A stretch of DNA of 64,000 nt, taken from the NCBI GenBank assembly GCA_001939145.1, contig LSRX01000420.1:70530-134529 (forward strand), in the 5' to 3' direction. The position numbers and the translations under genes were made by a program. Under the pieces are notes generated by a model that searched no databases, was not told where the DNA came from, and worked only from the letters and a program-made list of their open reading frames with translations. This document shows, in pieces, positions 50,371-59,011 of this stretch; positions within the stretch are counted from its first letter, which is position 1; each line of letters begins with the position of its first letter. This DNA is from Symbiodinium microadriaticum (lineage: Eukaryota; Sar; Dinophyceae; Suessiales; Symbiodiniaceae).

Positions 50371-50689
50371 GCAAAACTGGAGCCGAAGACAACCAAGTCC
50401 GAACAGGAGGCGGGCCGCGAACATACGGAGCAGCATGTCACTCTACAAACTACTTGCGACGACAAAACAGGAACAGAGTGCGACCATTTTTGTGTTTTTT
50501 GGAAAATTATTTTCAGTATTTGCGTAGAGCTGTTTGAAAGTTTTCCCATGGAAAATTTGTGCTGGCTTTTTTCTTAAGTTCCTGTGAGTTCCCCTTCTAT
50601 CTTTCCAGACTTGGAAGTACCACGTCAGGTTTTGCAAATGGTGGGCTCCTAATCACAAAAGCATGCGATCACGAGCATGTATACATATA

Positions 50690-50860
50690 CATGTGTGTGT
50701 ATATATATATATATATATATGTATATGTATATGTATATATATATATAAAAGCAAGGAAATCGAAACACGCATAAAGAACAATATACCGAAATACGTGAAG
50801 TTATACCTGCATGTATGTATGTATGTATGTATGTATGTATGTGCGCATATATGTATGTAC
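50690..50860. repeat. TA and TATG microsatellites
   Basis: (TA)n 50697-50746 and (TATG)n 50808-50842. Confidence 0.9.
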
Positions 50861-50877
50861 GTCTTATATATGTATAG

Positions 50878-50956
50878 ATGTACCGAGCTCCAACTAAGGC
50901 TCCTCCTGGCCGCCGACAGCGATGCCGAGGCCGAGGGTTGGCGCGACGCCATCCAG
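50878..50956 (+). CDS. Gene F exon, PH-domain C part
   Basis: Start phase 1 after TATATGTATAG, then CTELQLRLLLAADSDAEAEG WRDAIQ, phase 0 end before a GC donor (GCGACT) at 50957. Strand LQLRLLLAADS followed by ExEGWRDAIQ is the usual last strand and C-terminal helix of a PH domain, including the invariant Trp. The next phase-0 exon is at 51881. Confidence 0.55.
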
Positions 50957-51529
50957 GCGACTCCTGGATTACCCTACAGGTTGCTTCAGGGTTTAGGGCT
51001 TAAGGGTTGAGGGTTTAGGGTTCCTTTATGGGTTAGCTTGAAGGTTCCCTTCATGGTTTAGGGTTTGGGGTTTGGGGGTTCAGGAGTTTAGGAATTAGAG
51101 GATTAAGGGTCCCCGGTTTGGGTTCCTTTATAGGTTACGGTGAATCAAGGTTTCTTCATGGGTTCCTGTGAGGGGTAAGATTCCTTCAAGGGTTGGCGCT
51201 AGGAGTTTGGGGTTGGGTCAGGTGTGGGAAAAGGTGTTTTAATAATAATAGCAACAATAATAATTGACCACGGTCGGCCTACACCCCTGAACCTACAATT
51301 TATGGCCAGCTCAGCTCTACATCCTAAAACCCAAAAGTCCTAAACCCTGCGACTCTAGAACCTGCGACTTATGAGGCAGTCTTGGGTTGGGCGGTTTGTC
51401 AACCAGTGCAGAAGGAGGAGAGGCATTTCGGAGGTGCGTTTTGGGTTTGGGGCATAGTGGCATATGTACTCCTACGTCCGAGGTTGCTTGCCCAGTAGGA
51501 AACATACTGTATATATAAACACAAATATA

Positions 51530-51596
51530 AATAAATAAATAAATAAATATATATATATGCACATGTATATATATATATACATACATATATACACAC
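51530..51596. repeat. AAAT/TA microsatellite
   Basis: (AAAT)n then (TA)n. Confidence 0.9.
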
Positions 51597-51880
51597 GAAA
51601 CTATTTCAATTGAATACTGTTGTTTTTAACTGTGTGTTGGTTGGGATTCTAGGTGTTCGGGGTTCAGTTTTTGGCGGGTTCTGTGCTCAGAGGTTCTCGA
51701 CGGAAGAGCTTCCGATGGTTTTTGCAGAGATTTCCTAAAGCCCAAGCCTTAAATCAAGTTTAGGACTTAGGGACGACATCCCCGACTCCTAATTAACCCA
51801 CAACCTCCAAACACCCATCCTCTAAACTTGAACCCAATCCATCTCCCTGATCCCTGAACGCAAGCCCTACGAAAGTGCAG

Positions 51881-51952
51881 GCTTCCATCCGCATGGAGGA
51901 GAAGAAGATGAAGGGCCTGCCCAACAGCAGCATGAAGAGTAGAAGAAGACCG
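51881..51952 (+). CDS. Gene F exon, basic/charged
   Basis: Acceptor CGAAAGTGCAG|G, 24 codons ASIRMEEKKMKGLPNSSMKS RRRP, phase 0-0, donor GTTTAGGG at 51953. GC3 is extreme. It follows the PH exon in phase. Confidence 0.55.
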
Positions 51953-52671
51953 GTTTAGGGTGTAGGGTCTAGACCGTAATGGCTGAGCCCTTAGCCCGGT
52001 AATACTCGGCTAAACCGACACCGGCTACGTAAGCACGCCACAACAAGAACTCCGTCCCACTTCCTCGGCAGCAGCAGAGGTTCACGGTAATATACTGAGC
52101 TGGGCAATGATCTTACAATCAACAGCGTACCATGTATGTCCCTGTATGCTATATGAGTGTTTGTAGCTACATCTATGAATATGTCTGAGTATATACATAC
52201 AGGATCACGTATGTATATGCAGATCATATGTACTTCCGTGTATGTGTACACATGAGTGTGTGTATAAGTTTATATGCATACACAGATATATATGTATATA
52301 TATATATATATGTATATACAAACACACACACACACACACATCGCATAGTTTTCCAGGCACAGATGTTGTAAACCGCTCTTGTAGGATCTCCAAGCCTTAC
52401 CCCCCAACCTCAAACCCCAAACTCTAATCTCTGCCTGAAAAGCAGCCCAAAATGCCAATAAACACTAGTGCTCAGGATTTTTGGTTTTGGGTTGTACGGC
52501 TCTCCGTAGAGTAACGAGGGCGCATTCAAAAGAAAACGTCTACCGATTTTGGTGTTCATGTTCTTTAAACCCTAAGCCCTCAATCCCTGAACCCTAAACC
52601 CTCACTTCAATCCCCTAAACCCTCAATCCCTAATCCCTAAACCGTCAATCCCTAAACCCAAAACCCTGAAG

Positions 52672-52797
52672 GTGCGTCGGTTACTCCAGGAAGACCCTAA
52701 ACGCCCCCCAGAATCGCCTCGTCTTCGCCGGTCTCAAAGAACCTCAGGTTCCGAGAATCTCCGTTTAGGGACCGAAAGTGATATTCAGGGTCTAGAC
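52672..52797 (+). CDS. Gene F exon
   Basis: Acceptor CCCTGAAG|G, then VRRLLQEDPKRPPESPRLRR and SQRTSGSENLRLGTESDIQG LD, phase 0-0, donor GTTGAGGG at 52798. Basic, Pro/Ser-rich, probably disordered. Confidence 0.5.
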
Positions 52798-52909
52798 GTT
52801 GAGGGCTTAAGGTCAGGCTTTAGGGTTTGGGGTTTGGGGTTCAGGCTTTAGGGCTTAGGGATTGAGGGTTTAGGGTTCAGGCTTGAGGGTTTAGGGTTTA
52901 GGAATTCAG

Positions 52910-52983
52910 CTCCACACCGAGGCTAGAGCACTTGCACGGCGGCTGCACGATGCACAAGTACAACTACAGCGCCTCGGCGTCTT
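52910..52983 (+). CDS. Gene F exon, coiled coil
   Basis: After GAATTCAG: LHTEARALARRLHDAQVQLQ RLGV, 2 bases over before a strong GTAAGG donor at 52984. Confidence 0.5.
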
Positions 52984-53037
52984 GTAAGGCTGCTTCATGG
53001 TTTCGGGCGGGCTTCGGGTGGCCTGGGGAGCAGCAAG

Positions 53038-53090
53038 CGTCGTTGTGAGTACATCAAATAAGTTTTCGGGAGCCGTAGCTCTTGTTGCAG
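53038..53090 (+). CDS. Gene F exon (tentative)
   Basis: Start phase 1 after CAGCAAG, VVVSTSNKFSGAVALVA, 1 base over before GTAGCT at 53091. The preceding intron would be only 54 bp, so this is tentative. Confidence 0.35.
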
Positions 53091-53222
53091 GTAGCTTCAG
53101 TTCTACTTGGTTAGACTGGCTTGTACCCCTGCTGAAAGCCTCCGAGTTTAGGATTCCGGGTTGGAATGGTGTGGGCCTTTCTGGCAGCATTCCATGCCAA
53201 CGTACAAGCCTTCAGTCTCTAG

Positions 53223-53305
53223 GGTATCATAACTTGCTGGCTCTCGTTAACGAGCAGCAGGCACAATCAAGGCATGACCTGAAACGCCAAGTTCTTAAAG
53301 AATAG
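53223..53305 (+). CDS. Gene F terminal exon
   Basis: Start phase 2 after CAGTCTCTAG|G, then YHNLLALVNEQQAQSRHDLK RQVLKE and TAG at 53303. Ends the chain in frame. Confidence 0.45.
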
Positions 53306-53686
53306 AAGTGTCTGTGCGTGCCCCTGCTACACCGAGATATTGCCGAAAGTCCGAATGCTAAGCCCTGGAAATTTTATCCAGGTAATTCGAAGCGCTCGCG
53401 CCGATTTTTCTGGGTGACGGACGATGGTCCCATGGCCGCAAGACTTCTCAGGGTCCGTGTACCCATATAGTACATATTTTGGGTTCCTGCATAGGTCTTT
53501 TAGGGCCACAAAAAATATATAGATAGATAGACTATTTGGGTGTATGAACCCAGAACCCCAAAACCCAAACCTGAGACCCTAAACCCTATAAAGCCTGCAA
53601 AACATAAATCTTAGCTACTTCAGGGTCGAAGTATGTATGAACCCTTGAGGTAGCCCAAGAAAGAACCCTGTTTTGTACCTGCAAAG

Positions 53687-53857
53687 GATAGGTTGCTGGA
53701 GACGTATGCTGACGCATACAGGCAAATAGCAGGTCCCATAGCCATGATTGATCCCGACAGTGAGGAGCATCTCCAAATTGTCAAGCAACAGGCTCTTCCA
53801 AGGCTAGATCCTTTGTAGTTCCAGATGATGGCACACCAAGGCTTTCAGCCTCCCCAG
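53687..53857 (+). pseudogene. exon-like segment with in-frame TAG
   Basis: Acceptor TTGTACCTGCAAAG|G, then DRLLETYADAYRQIAGPIAM, IDPDSEEHLQIVKQQALPRL, a TAG at 53816-53818, then FQMMAHQGFQPPQ and donor GTAATA at 53858; phase 0-0 over 171 bp. Either a broken exon or a terminal exon whose stop is real. Confidence 0.45.
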
Positions 53858-53970
53858 GTAATACGCGAGGTAATCTCTTCATAGTCTAATCTGGCAGGAA
53901 AACGATAAACTCTGAAACCATTCAAACTCTAAACCCTAAACCCCCTAAGACCCTATAAACCACAAGCACG

Positions 53971-54085
53971 ATTACTATTATTATTATTATTATTATTATT
54001 ACTACTACTATTACTATGATTATTATTATTATTACTATTATTACTACTATTATAATTATTATCATTGCTATTATTATTATTATTT
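53971..54085. repeat. TTA trinucleotide repeat
   Basis: (TTA)n with ACT interruptions. Confidence 0.95.
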
Positions 54086-54094
54086 AAAGCGAAA

Positions 54095-54181
54095 TCCTTC
54101 TGGAAAGGCCTGGAGCTCCGATGGGGCCGCAGCAAAGACGACACCACGGAGGCTCAGCAGGCGGATCCGAGTTTCTCTTAA
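54095..54181 (+). CDS. possible exon
   Basis: SFWKGLELRWGRSKDDTTEA QQADPSFS then TAA; high GC3, right after the TTA repeat. Confidence 0.35.
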   Translation, partial: SFWKGLELRWGRSKDDTTEAQQADPSFS

Positions 54182-54184
54182 GGG

Positions 54185-54252
54185 GCTTTGGGGTTTAGGG
54201 TTTAGGGTTTAGGGGTTTAGGTTCAGGACGTTTAGGGTTTTCGATTTCGGGT
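54185..54252. repeat. TTTAGGG block
   Basis: Tandem GTTTAGGG. Confidence 0.85.
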
Positions 54253-54479
54253 TTAGGGTTTTTGGAGTTTGGGGTGTTGTTTTGCGAGGTTGGGGTTCGG
54301 TTTTGGGATTTGGGGAGTCGGCTTTGGTACATAGCTACACAGCTTCATTCTTGTGCGCCCACATATGCACATTCAGATATGCATGTTTTACCCGAGATCA
54401 CCGACTGAATGGTATTCTAGTTATTCTAGTTGTTTGTGTGCGCAAGTCTGGGGTGTTATCTTATCAGGCGGTACCCTAA

Positions 54480-54600
54480 ACCATCAACCCGCAATCGCTG
54501 AACCCGAAAACCTTCCTTACTCGGCAAACCCTAAACCCCTAAACCCTAAACCGAAAACCCTAAACCCTAAAGCCTGGACGCTGAACCCTAGAAGCCCGGA
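54480..54600. repeat. CCCTAAA block
   Basis: Tandem CCCTAAA with CCCGAAA variants. Confidence 0.85.
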
Positions 54601-54608
54601 CCCTCAAG

Positions 54609-54726
54609 AATCCTTTGAGGTGAACCTGCGTGAGTGTGTCGGCATCATCTACGGTGACTCGTCAATGTCACTGAGGGTCGACTGCGAAATACCTACTTGG
54701 AACCCCGCCTTCAGGAAAATCTTTTT
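54609..54726 (+). CDS. exon, possibly a second PH-like domain
   Basis: After CCCTCAAG: SFEVNLRECVGIIYGDSSMS, LRVDCEIPTWNPAFRKIF, 2 bases over before GTGTAC at 54727. Beta-rich; FEVNLRECVGIIYG resembles strands of PH-like domains in protist signalling proteins (from memory, weak). Confidence 0.45.
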
Positions 54727-55163
54727 GTGTACAGCTATACATTCATTGTCATATATACATATGTTTGTATGCTACATATGAGCATATCTATCTATCTGTC
54801 TGAGTCTTCGGTGCTTTGTTATTGGCCGGCGGATTTTGTTTTCTGTTTGCTTGCTTTCTGCTACTGGCCAGTCTCAAGGCACCCACAATTTTCTTCCTTG
54901 AAGCCCAACCAAGACCTCCCCCCCAAACCTACAACCCTGGCCCTGAAGCCCTAAACCCGCAACCCCCCTCAAGCCTAAACCCAAAACCCTAAACCCCCAT
55001 TAACCCTAAACCTTACACCTTTCCCAAAACCTGAAGCTCAAGCCAACTCAAGCCCCCAATCTACGGAGCCAAGGTCAAGGGAACACGGGTAACATTTTAG
55101 AGGGGGGGAATTAAAGAGGCCGCCGCATTAAGATGTCAGGTAGGAATTCCTATGATGGCTTCT

Positions 55164-55272
55164 GTAATAAAGGGGCCTAAATAAAATTACCAATACTATT
55201 TTGGGGGGTTCCTTCTCATAGTTATAGTAAAATATACCCCCAAACCCTATTCTAATTATTAAGGCCCCTATA
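55164..55272 (+). mobile_element. MITE-like palindrome, family M2, full copy
   Basis: AATAAAGGGGCCTAAATAAA to TTATTAAGGCCCCTATAG; core CAATACTATTTTGGGGGG and CCCCCAAACCCTATTCTAAT. Confidence 0.75.
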
Positions 55273-55469
55273 GTAGGTATCCCCCCCATTAAATTTTTGC
55301 TACATAGGATCTTCTGGGTCCAGGATTCTAGGGCTTGGGGACGCAGGTTTCCAAGCCAAGATCTTGGGGTTTGGGGGATCCTGAGATCGACAGCGCCGTT
55401 GCACGTTTTGGGCTCTAGGTCGTGGTGCTTGGGTCGTGTAACTTGGCGTTCTTCCGGTTGGCTTTTTAT

Positions 55470-55700
55470 ATGAACTATGACAAGTATGCTAAGAGTTTAA
55501 CTTTTAGGAGGGGTTCAGGATTGAGCCAAGGTAAGTTTGGCGAGTTTCGGATTGAGGATTCATGCCCTGGACACACTGTAGAAGGTCTAGTTAGGCGTGT
55601 CCTAGACCCCTGTCCGAAACGAATCGCCGGGCTCCGAAAAGCCGCAACAAACCATTTCCAGACCCCAGCCAGTGGCAAGAATCATGGGTTTAGGGTATAA
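55470..55700 (+). CDS. 76-residue ORF, unknown
   Basis: ATG at 55470: MNYDKYAKSLTFRRGSGLSQ, GKFGEFRIEDSCPGHTVEGL, ending TAG at 55698. The frame is open further upstream without ATG (to 55422). It contains CAAG|GTAAGTTT, a perfect donor, so the coding exon may end at about 55530. The antisense ORF is a shadow. Confidence 0.4.
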   Translation: MNYDKYAKSLTFRRGSGLSQGKFGEFRIEDSCPGHTVEGLVRRVLDPCPKRIAGLRKAATNHFQTPASGKNHGFRV

Positions 55701-56111
55701 AGTTTGGCAAAACTTAAGCCCTCAAACCTAAAACCAAAATCCGAGACAGAACAAAAAGCGATGGCTCCAGCAAGCATTCCAGATTTTGACAACAAGTGCT
55801 GTAAAGTCCTATGACTTATATAGTCATCTGTGCAGGGCCCTTGAAGGAATCCCTTCTATACAGGGAACCTCTTACAGCAACCTTGGGACCTTGGGTAAGT
55901 ACATTCTAAACCCTAAGCCCGTTATAGGACCTCTCATAAGTCAAGACTGATCAATAGTACCCCCTCTCCTTGTAAAAGCATCCCAAAAGAAAACCTCATA
56001 CTAAGGCCTTTAAGGAAGGGGCTGTCTGGTCTTTATTATTTCTTACAACGTAGCTTCTAAAGACCCGAAAACTAAACCCATTTTGGGTACCGGGTACCTC
56101 AATAATAGTGC

Positions 56112-56217
56112 ATGGGTAGTTCTCTACATTAGGGTCCGTTTCTAGTTCCCCAAAAGAGTACGGCACCCTCATAAACAGGGAGCCTGAAAGGGACCTTAAT
56201 GTTGAAAACTACCCACA
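56112..56217 (+). mobile_element. MITE-like palindrome, family M7
   Basis: ATGGGTAGTTCTCTACATTA to GTTGAAAACTACCCACAT. Related fragments at 42250, 50105 and 60012 share GGGTAGTTCTCTAAA. Confidence 0.55.
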
Positions 56218-56477
56218 TGGTAGACCCTTTCTGAAACCCTAAACCCTAAACCCTAAAAACAAGCTGTTCCAAGGGGCTGAGTAAGTAACCTTTAACCTTT
56301 TGGGGATTATATAACCCTACTCTAAATTGAAAAGGTTAACCTTTTTGGGCTAGGGTACTCAGCCCCCAAGGTATGAGATTTAGGGTTTCCCTAAACCCTA
56401 GACCCTAAACCTTAAACCCTAAACCCTAAACCCTTAAACCCTCTATGGGAAAAAAACCTTTAAATGTCTCAGGTCCG

Positions 56478-56546
56478 ATGACCACTACCTTCCAGAACTG
56501 TCCTAACCGGGAGGATCCGGACTGGAGCTGCTTCAGCATCTTGGCA
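56478..56546 (+). CDS. Gene G exon 1 (start)
   Basis: ATG then TTTFQNCPNREDPDWSCFSI LA, phase 0 end before GTAAAC at 56547. With the next exon it makes a complete 99-codon CDS. Small Cys/Asp-rich N-terminus; function unknown. It might extend upstream if TGTCTCAG at 56465-56472 is an acceptor. Confidence 0.55.
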
Positions 56547-56716
56547 GTAAACCTTCAGGCTTTTCGATGTAGGCTTTACGAGCTAAATTATAGACTTCCG
56601 AGCCCAGCCCCAAAACCCTAATCTACAGCCCAAACCCTAAAACTAAAACCAAATCCGCCAACCCTAAGCCTCAATTACCCTGACTATGGGATTTAGGGTG
56701 CTTTCGAAATGCTCAG

Positions 56717-56947
56717 GTCTCCTCTTTATGGGGCGTACTCTGGACCTGGCAGTCTCTGGAGACCGTCAAATTCATGCATGGCGCCCCGGCAGCCGAGTTG
56801 GAACCGAGCCCATATAGATCCCTTGAAGGAACCCCTCTAGATCCCTTAAAGGAACCCTTGAGGGTTCTCTGTTGTGGGTCTAGCGGCATGGTCCTTGAAG
56901 ACACTGCTACAGTGCACACCCGAAAAGTTGAACGTGATAAAAGATGA
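56717..56947 (+). CDS. Gene G exon 2 (end)
   Basis: Acceptor CGAAATGCTCAG|G, then VSSLWGVLWTWQSLETVKFM, HGAPAAELEPSPYRSLEGTP, and on to VERDKR and TGA at 56945: 76 codons in the phase set by exon 1. This frame is longer than the alternative ending at 56817 and fits the join. The 170-bp intron holds decayed CCCTAAA units. The antisense 81-codon ORF is a shadow. Confidence 0.55.
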   Translation, partial: VSSLWGVLWTWQSLETVKFMHGAPAAELEPSPYRSLEGTPLDPLKEPLRVLCCGSSGMVLEDTATVHTRKVERDKR

Positions 56948-57097
56948 GCTGTGTCCAAAACGGCTCATTTGATAAGGATGAGTTGTGATGAATATATTCC
57001 CGTGTCTTTACGGGCATGGGCATGGGGATACCGATGTTCCAACTTTCTCGCTTAAACCCTAAACCTTACGCATTTGTGGAGGCTTCTGGGACTGCAG

Positions 57098-57181
57098 CAC
57101 CTGGTTTTCGTCCATGGTGTCGGCTCTATGCCGGTGATGACCGGGGCGCAGTTCTACGCGCGGAAGGCCGGCTTTTTGGAG
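57098..57181 (+). CDS. Gene H exon
   Basis: Acceptor GGCTTCTGGGACTGCAG, then HLVFVHGVGSMPVMTGAQFY ARKAGFLE, phase 0-0, donor GTTTCA at 57182. The frame is also open beyond as a 91-codon ORF, and another frame (57016-57210) is open too, but GC3 is best here. Confidence 0.5.
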
Positions 57182-57575
57182 GTTTCAGAGGGTTCAATTT
57201 CAAAACCTAACAAAAACAACGAAGGTGATAGTTTTGTGAGTTCTAGGTTGCGAAATTCGGTGGTTGCTTTGAGCCTATTGGGAGGCCATTGGGACCGAAG
57301 CACATCAGCAGAGACTGATGAGTTTCGACTGGCAGGGTTTAGGGTTTAGGGCTGACCTGTGACCCCAAACCCTACAAGATAGTAGGGTTATGACCCCTTA
57401 AATGGAGGGTTAGGTTTTTGGATCCCCAGGTAGGGTTTGAGGGTTTAGGGTTCAGGGCCAAGCGTAAAAGTCTGCAGGGCTTTAGTTGCTGGTTTTGGAG
57501 ATCAGTGACGGTTTTCAAGGCTGTGTGGCTCTATGCAAGTGTTTTTTTGTTTAATGTCGGTTTTCGGGATTGCAG

Positions 57576-57647
57576 ATGAGGGTTTCCATGCGGTTTCTGC
57601 AAGGCTCCAGCTGTTCAATCAATCTGGCCGTTTCGCGAGTAACGTTT
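57576..57647 (+). CDS. Gene H exon
   Basis: Acceptor TTTTCGGGATTGCAG, 24 codons MRVSMRFLQGSSCSINLAVS RVTF, phase 0-0, donor GTAAAG at 57648. Confidence 0.5.
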
Positions 57648-57697
57648 GTAAAGTGTTAGGGTTTCCAAGCCTTAAAGCCCTAATCTATAAACCTTAC

Positions 57698-57787
57698 CCC
57701 TGAGGGTCCAAAGGACCCAATAATTGGGTGCTTTGGTTAGGTTAATATTTGGGAGAGTATCTGTTTATTAGGTACTCGTCCTTAGGG
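57698..57787 (-). mobile_element. MITE-like element, family M3b, inside an intron
   Basis: CCTGAGGGTCCAAAGGACCC to TTTATTAGGTACTCG, making up 90 of the 161 bp of the gene H intron 57648-57808. Confidence 0.6.
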
Positions 57788-57808
57788 TTACATATCCAAG
57801 AACCCAAG

Positions 57809-57938
57809 ATCCCGAGCCCAAACCCTCGACTTTGGTTCTGCGCGGCTGAGCGAGAGGTGCAGTTCAAACTCACCGCATTGGCGCATCAGAGCGGCTACAT
57901 TTTTAGCCGCTACCTCATCATGAAGGCCTCGGTCATGG
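57809..57938 (+). CDS. Gene H exon
   Basis: IPSPNPRLWFCAAEREVQFK, LTALAHQSGYIFSRYLIMKA SVM, 1 base over; donor GTAGGGTTTAGGG at 57939, i.e. the intron starts with telomere-like DNA. The best coding run is from residue 7 on. Confidence 0.5.
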
Positions 57939-58078
57939 GTAGGGTTTAGGGTATCGGGCAGGGTTTAAGGAAAAAGGGGTAGAGTTTAGGGTTTAGGTTT
58001 TTAGATGCTGCCTCCTCATGAAATGAAGGCCTAGTTTAGGTGGACAGAACTATTTAACTTGAGCTCCTGTCCTTACAG

Positions 58079-58206
58079 AAAGGCAAGCCCCTAGTCCAGA
58101 CTTTCAGGAAAGGTTCTGCTGGTGCTCTGGTGCTTTGGAATTCCGGGCCCTTAAGCCCGAAATGCATACAAGCCCCCTTTTTGCTGGGTCTGTATATAGC
58201 TTGTAG
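58079..58206 (+). CDS. Gene H terminal exon
   Basis: Excellent acceptor (GAGCTCCTGTCCTTACAG). In the phase set by the previous exon it reads RQAPSPDFQERFCWCSGALE, FRALKPEMHTSPLFAGSVYS L and TAG at 58204. In phase 0 it would read KGKPLVQTFRKGSAGALVLW to TGA at 58238, so the frame depends on the join. Confidence 0.5.
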
Positions 58207-58260
58207 AAACCCTGTTCTACTTCTGAAGGCCTCTCTCTGAAACCGTGATAGAAACTCTTG

Positions 58261-58345
58261 CAATATAGGGGCCTTAATAATTAGAATAGGGTGTTGGGAG
58301 TATATTTTGCCACAACTCTCGCAAGGAAGCCCCAATATAGTATTG
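58261..58345 (-). mobile_element. MITE-like element, family M2, inverted
   Basis: CAATATAGGGGCCTTAATAA to GGAAGCCCCAATATAGTATTG; 54 bp after the gene H stop, echoing the M2 copy after RCC1-like gene 1. Confidence 0.65.
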
Positions 58346-58929
58346 GTTTAGAGGTTAGGGTTTAGGGGTTTCAGGGTTTAAGGTTTAAGGCTTGGCCGGT
58401 TAGGGATCTCGCCTCAAGGAGCCCAAACACCCAAGCTCGACTGAACAGAAACTGAATTTCATAAAAGAAACGATCCTATATAATTAGAATTTAAAACGAT
58501 CCTATATAACTATAGTATATCACCCCCAAAGACCAAGGCTTCGTCTTCCAGATCCAGAGCCTGAGCTTTAAACAACCTAGAGCCTGAGCTTTAAACAACC
58601 TTAAGGATCTTAACCCCGAAGAACGCAGGACAAACTTGTAAAACTCCTCCAAGCTCTATGACAGACCTCTCAACCATGAAACCTGAAAGGTGCATCGGCC
58701 ACCTCCCCCCTTACCGTCAACACCTAGAAATAAAGGCCTCTCTCACAGAGCTTCAAAGCATCATAAAAGCTCAAAGCATCATAAAAGCAACGTCCGTCAA
58801 ACACCCCTACCCTGGACCGCTATTGAAAGACCTTTGAAGCACAGTTAAACCACAGGTTTCCGCAAGGACACCCTAAGCCCTAAAGCCCTCAAACCTACAA
58901 TCCTAAGCCGCACATCCTCACAGGTGCAG

Positions 58930-59011
58930 GAGGCCAAAGACATCGCCTCCAAAGCAGAAGCTTTGCTGGATTTCCTTGGGCGGTTTGGGCTGTTGGGATG
59001 CCCTAGCGAAG
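58930..59011 (+). CDS. exon, amphipathic helix
   Basis: Acceptor ATCCTCACAGGTGCAG|G, then EAKDIASKAEALLDFLGRFG LLGCPSE, 1 base over, donor GTTTAGGG at 59012. Clear coding signal; the minus ORF is a shadow. No neighbouring exon joined. Confidence 0.55.

Noticed and set aside
56717..56817. WD40-like reading (LDLAVSGDRQIHAWRPGS)
   Set aside because: The frame is shorter and out of phase with the upstream exon; the in-phase frame runs 76 codons to a stop.
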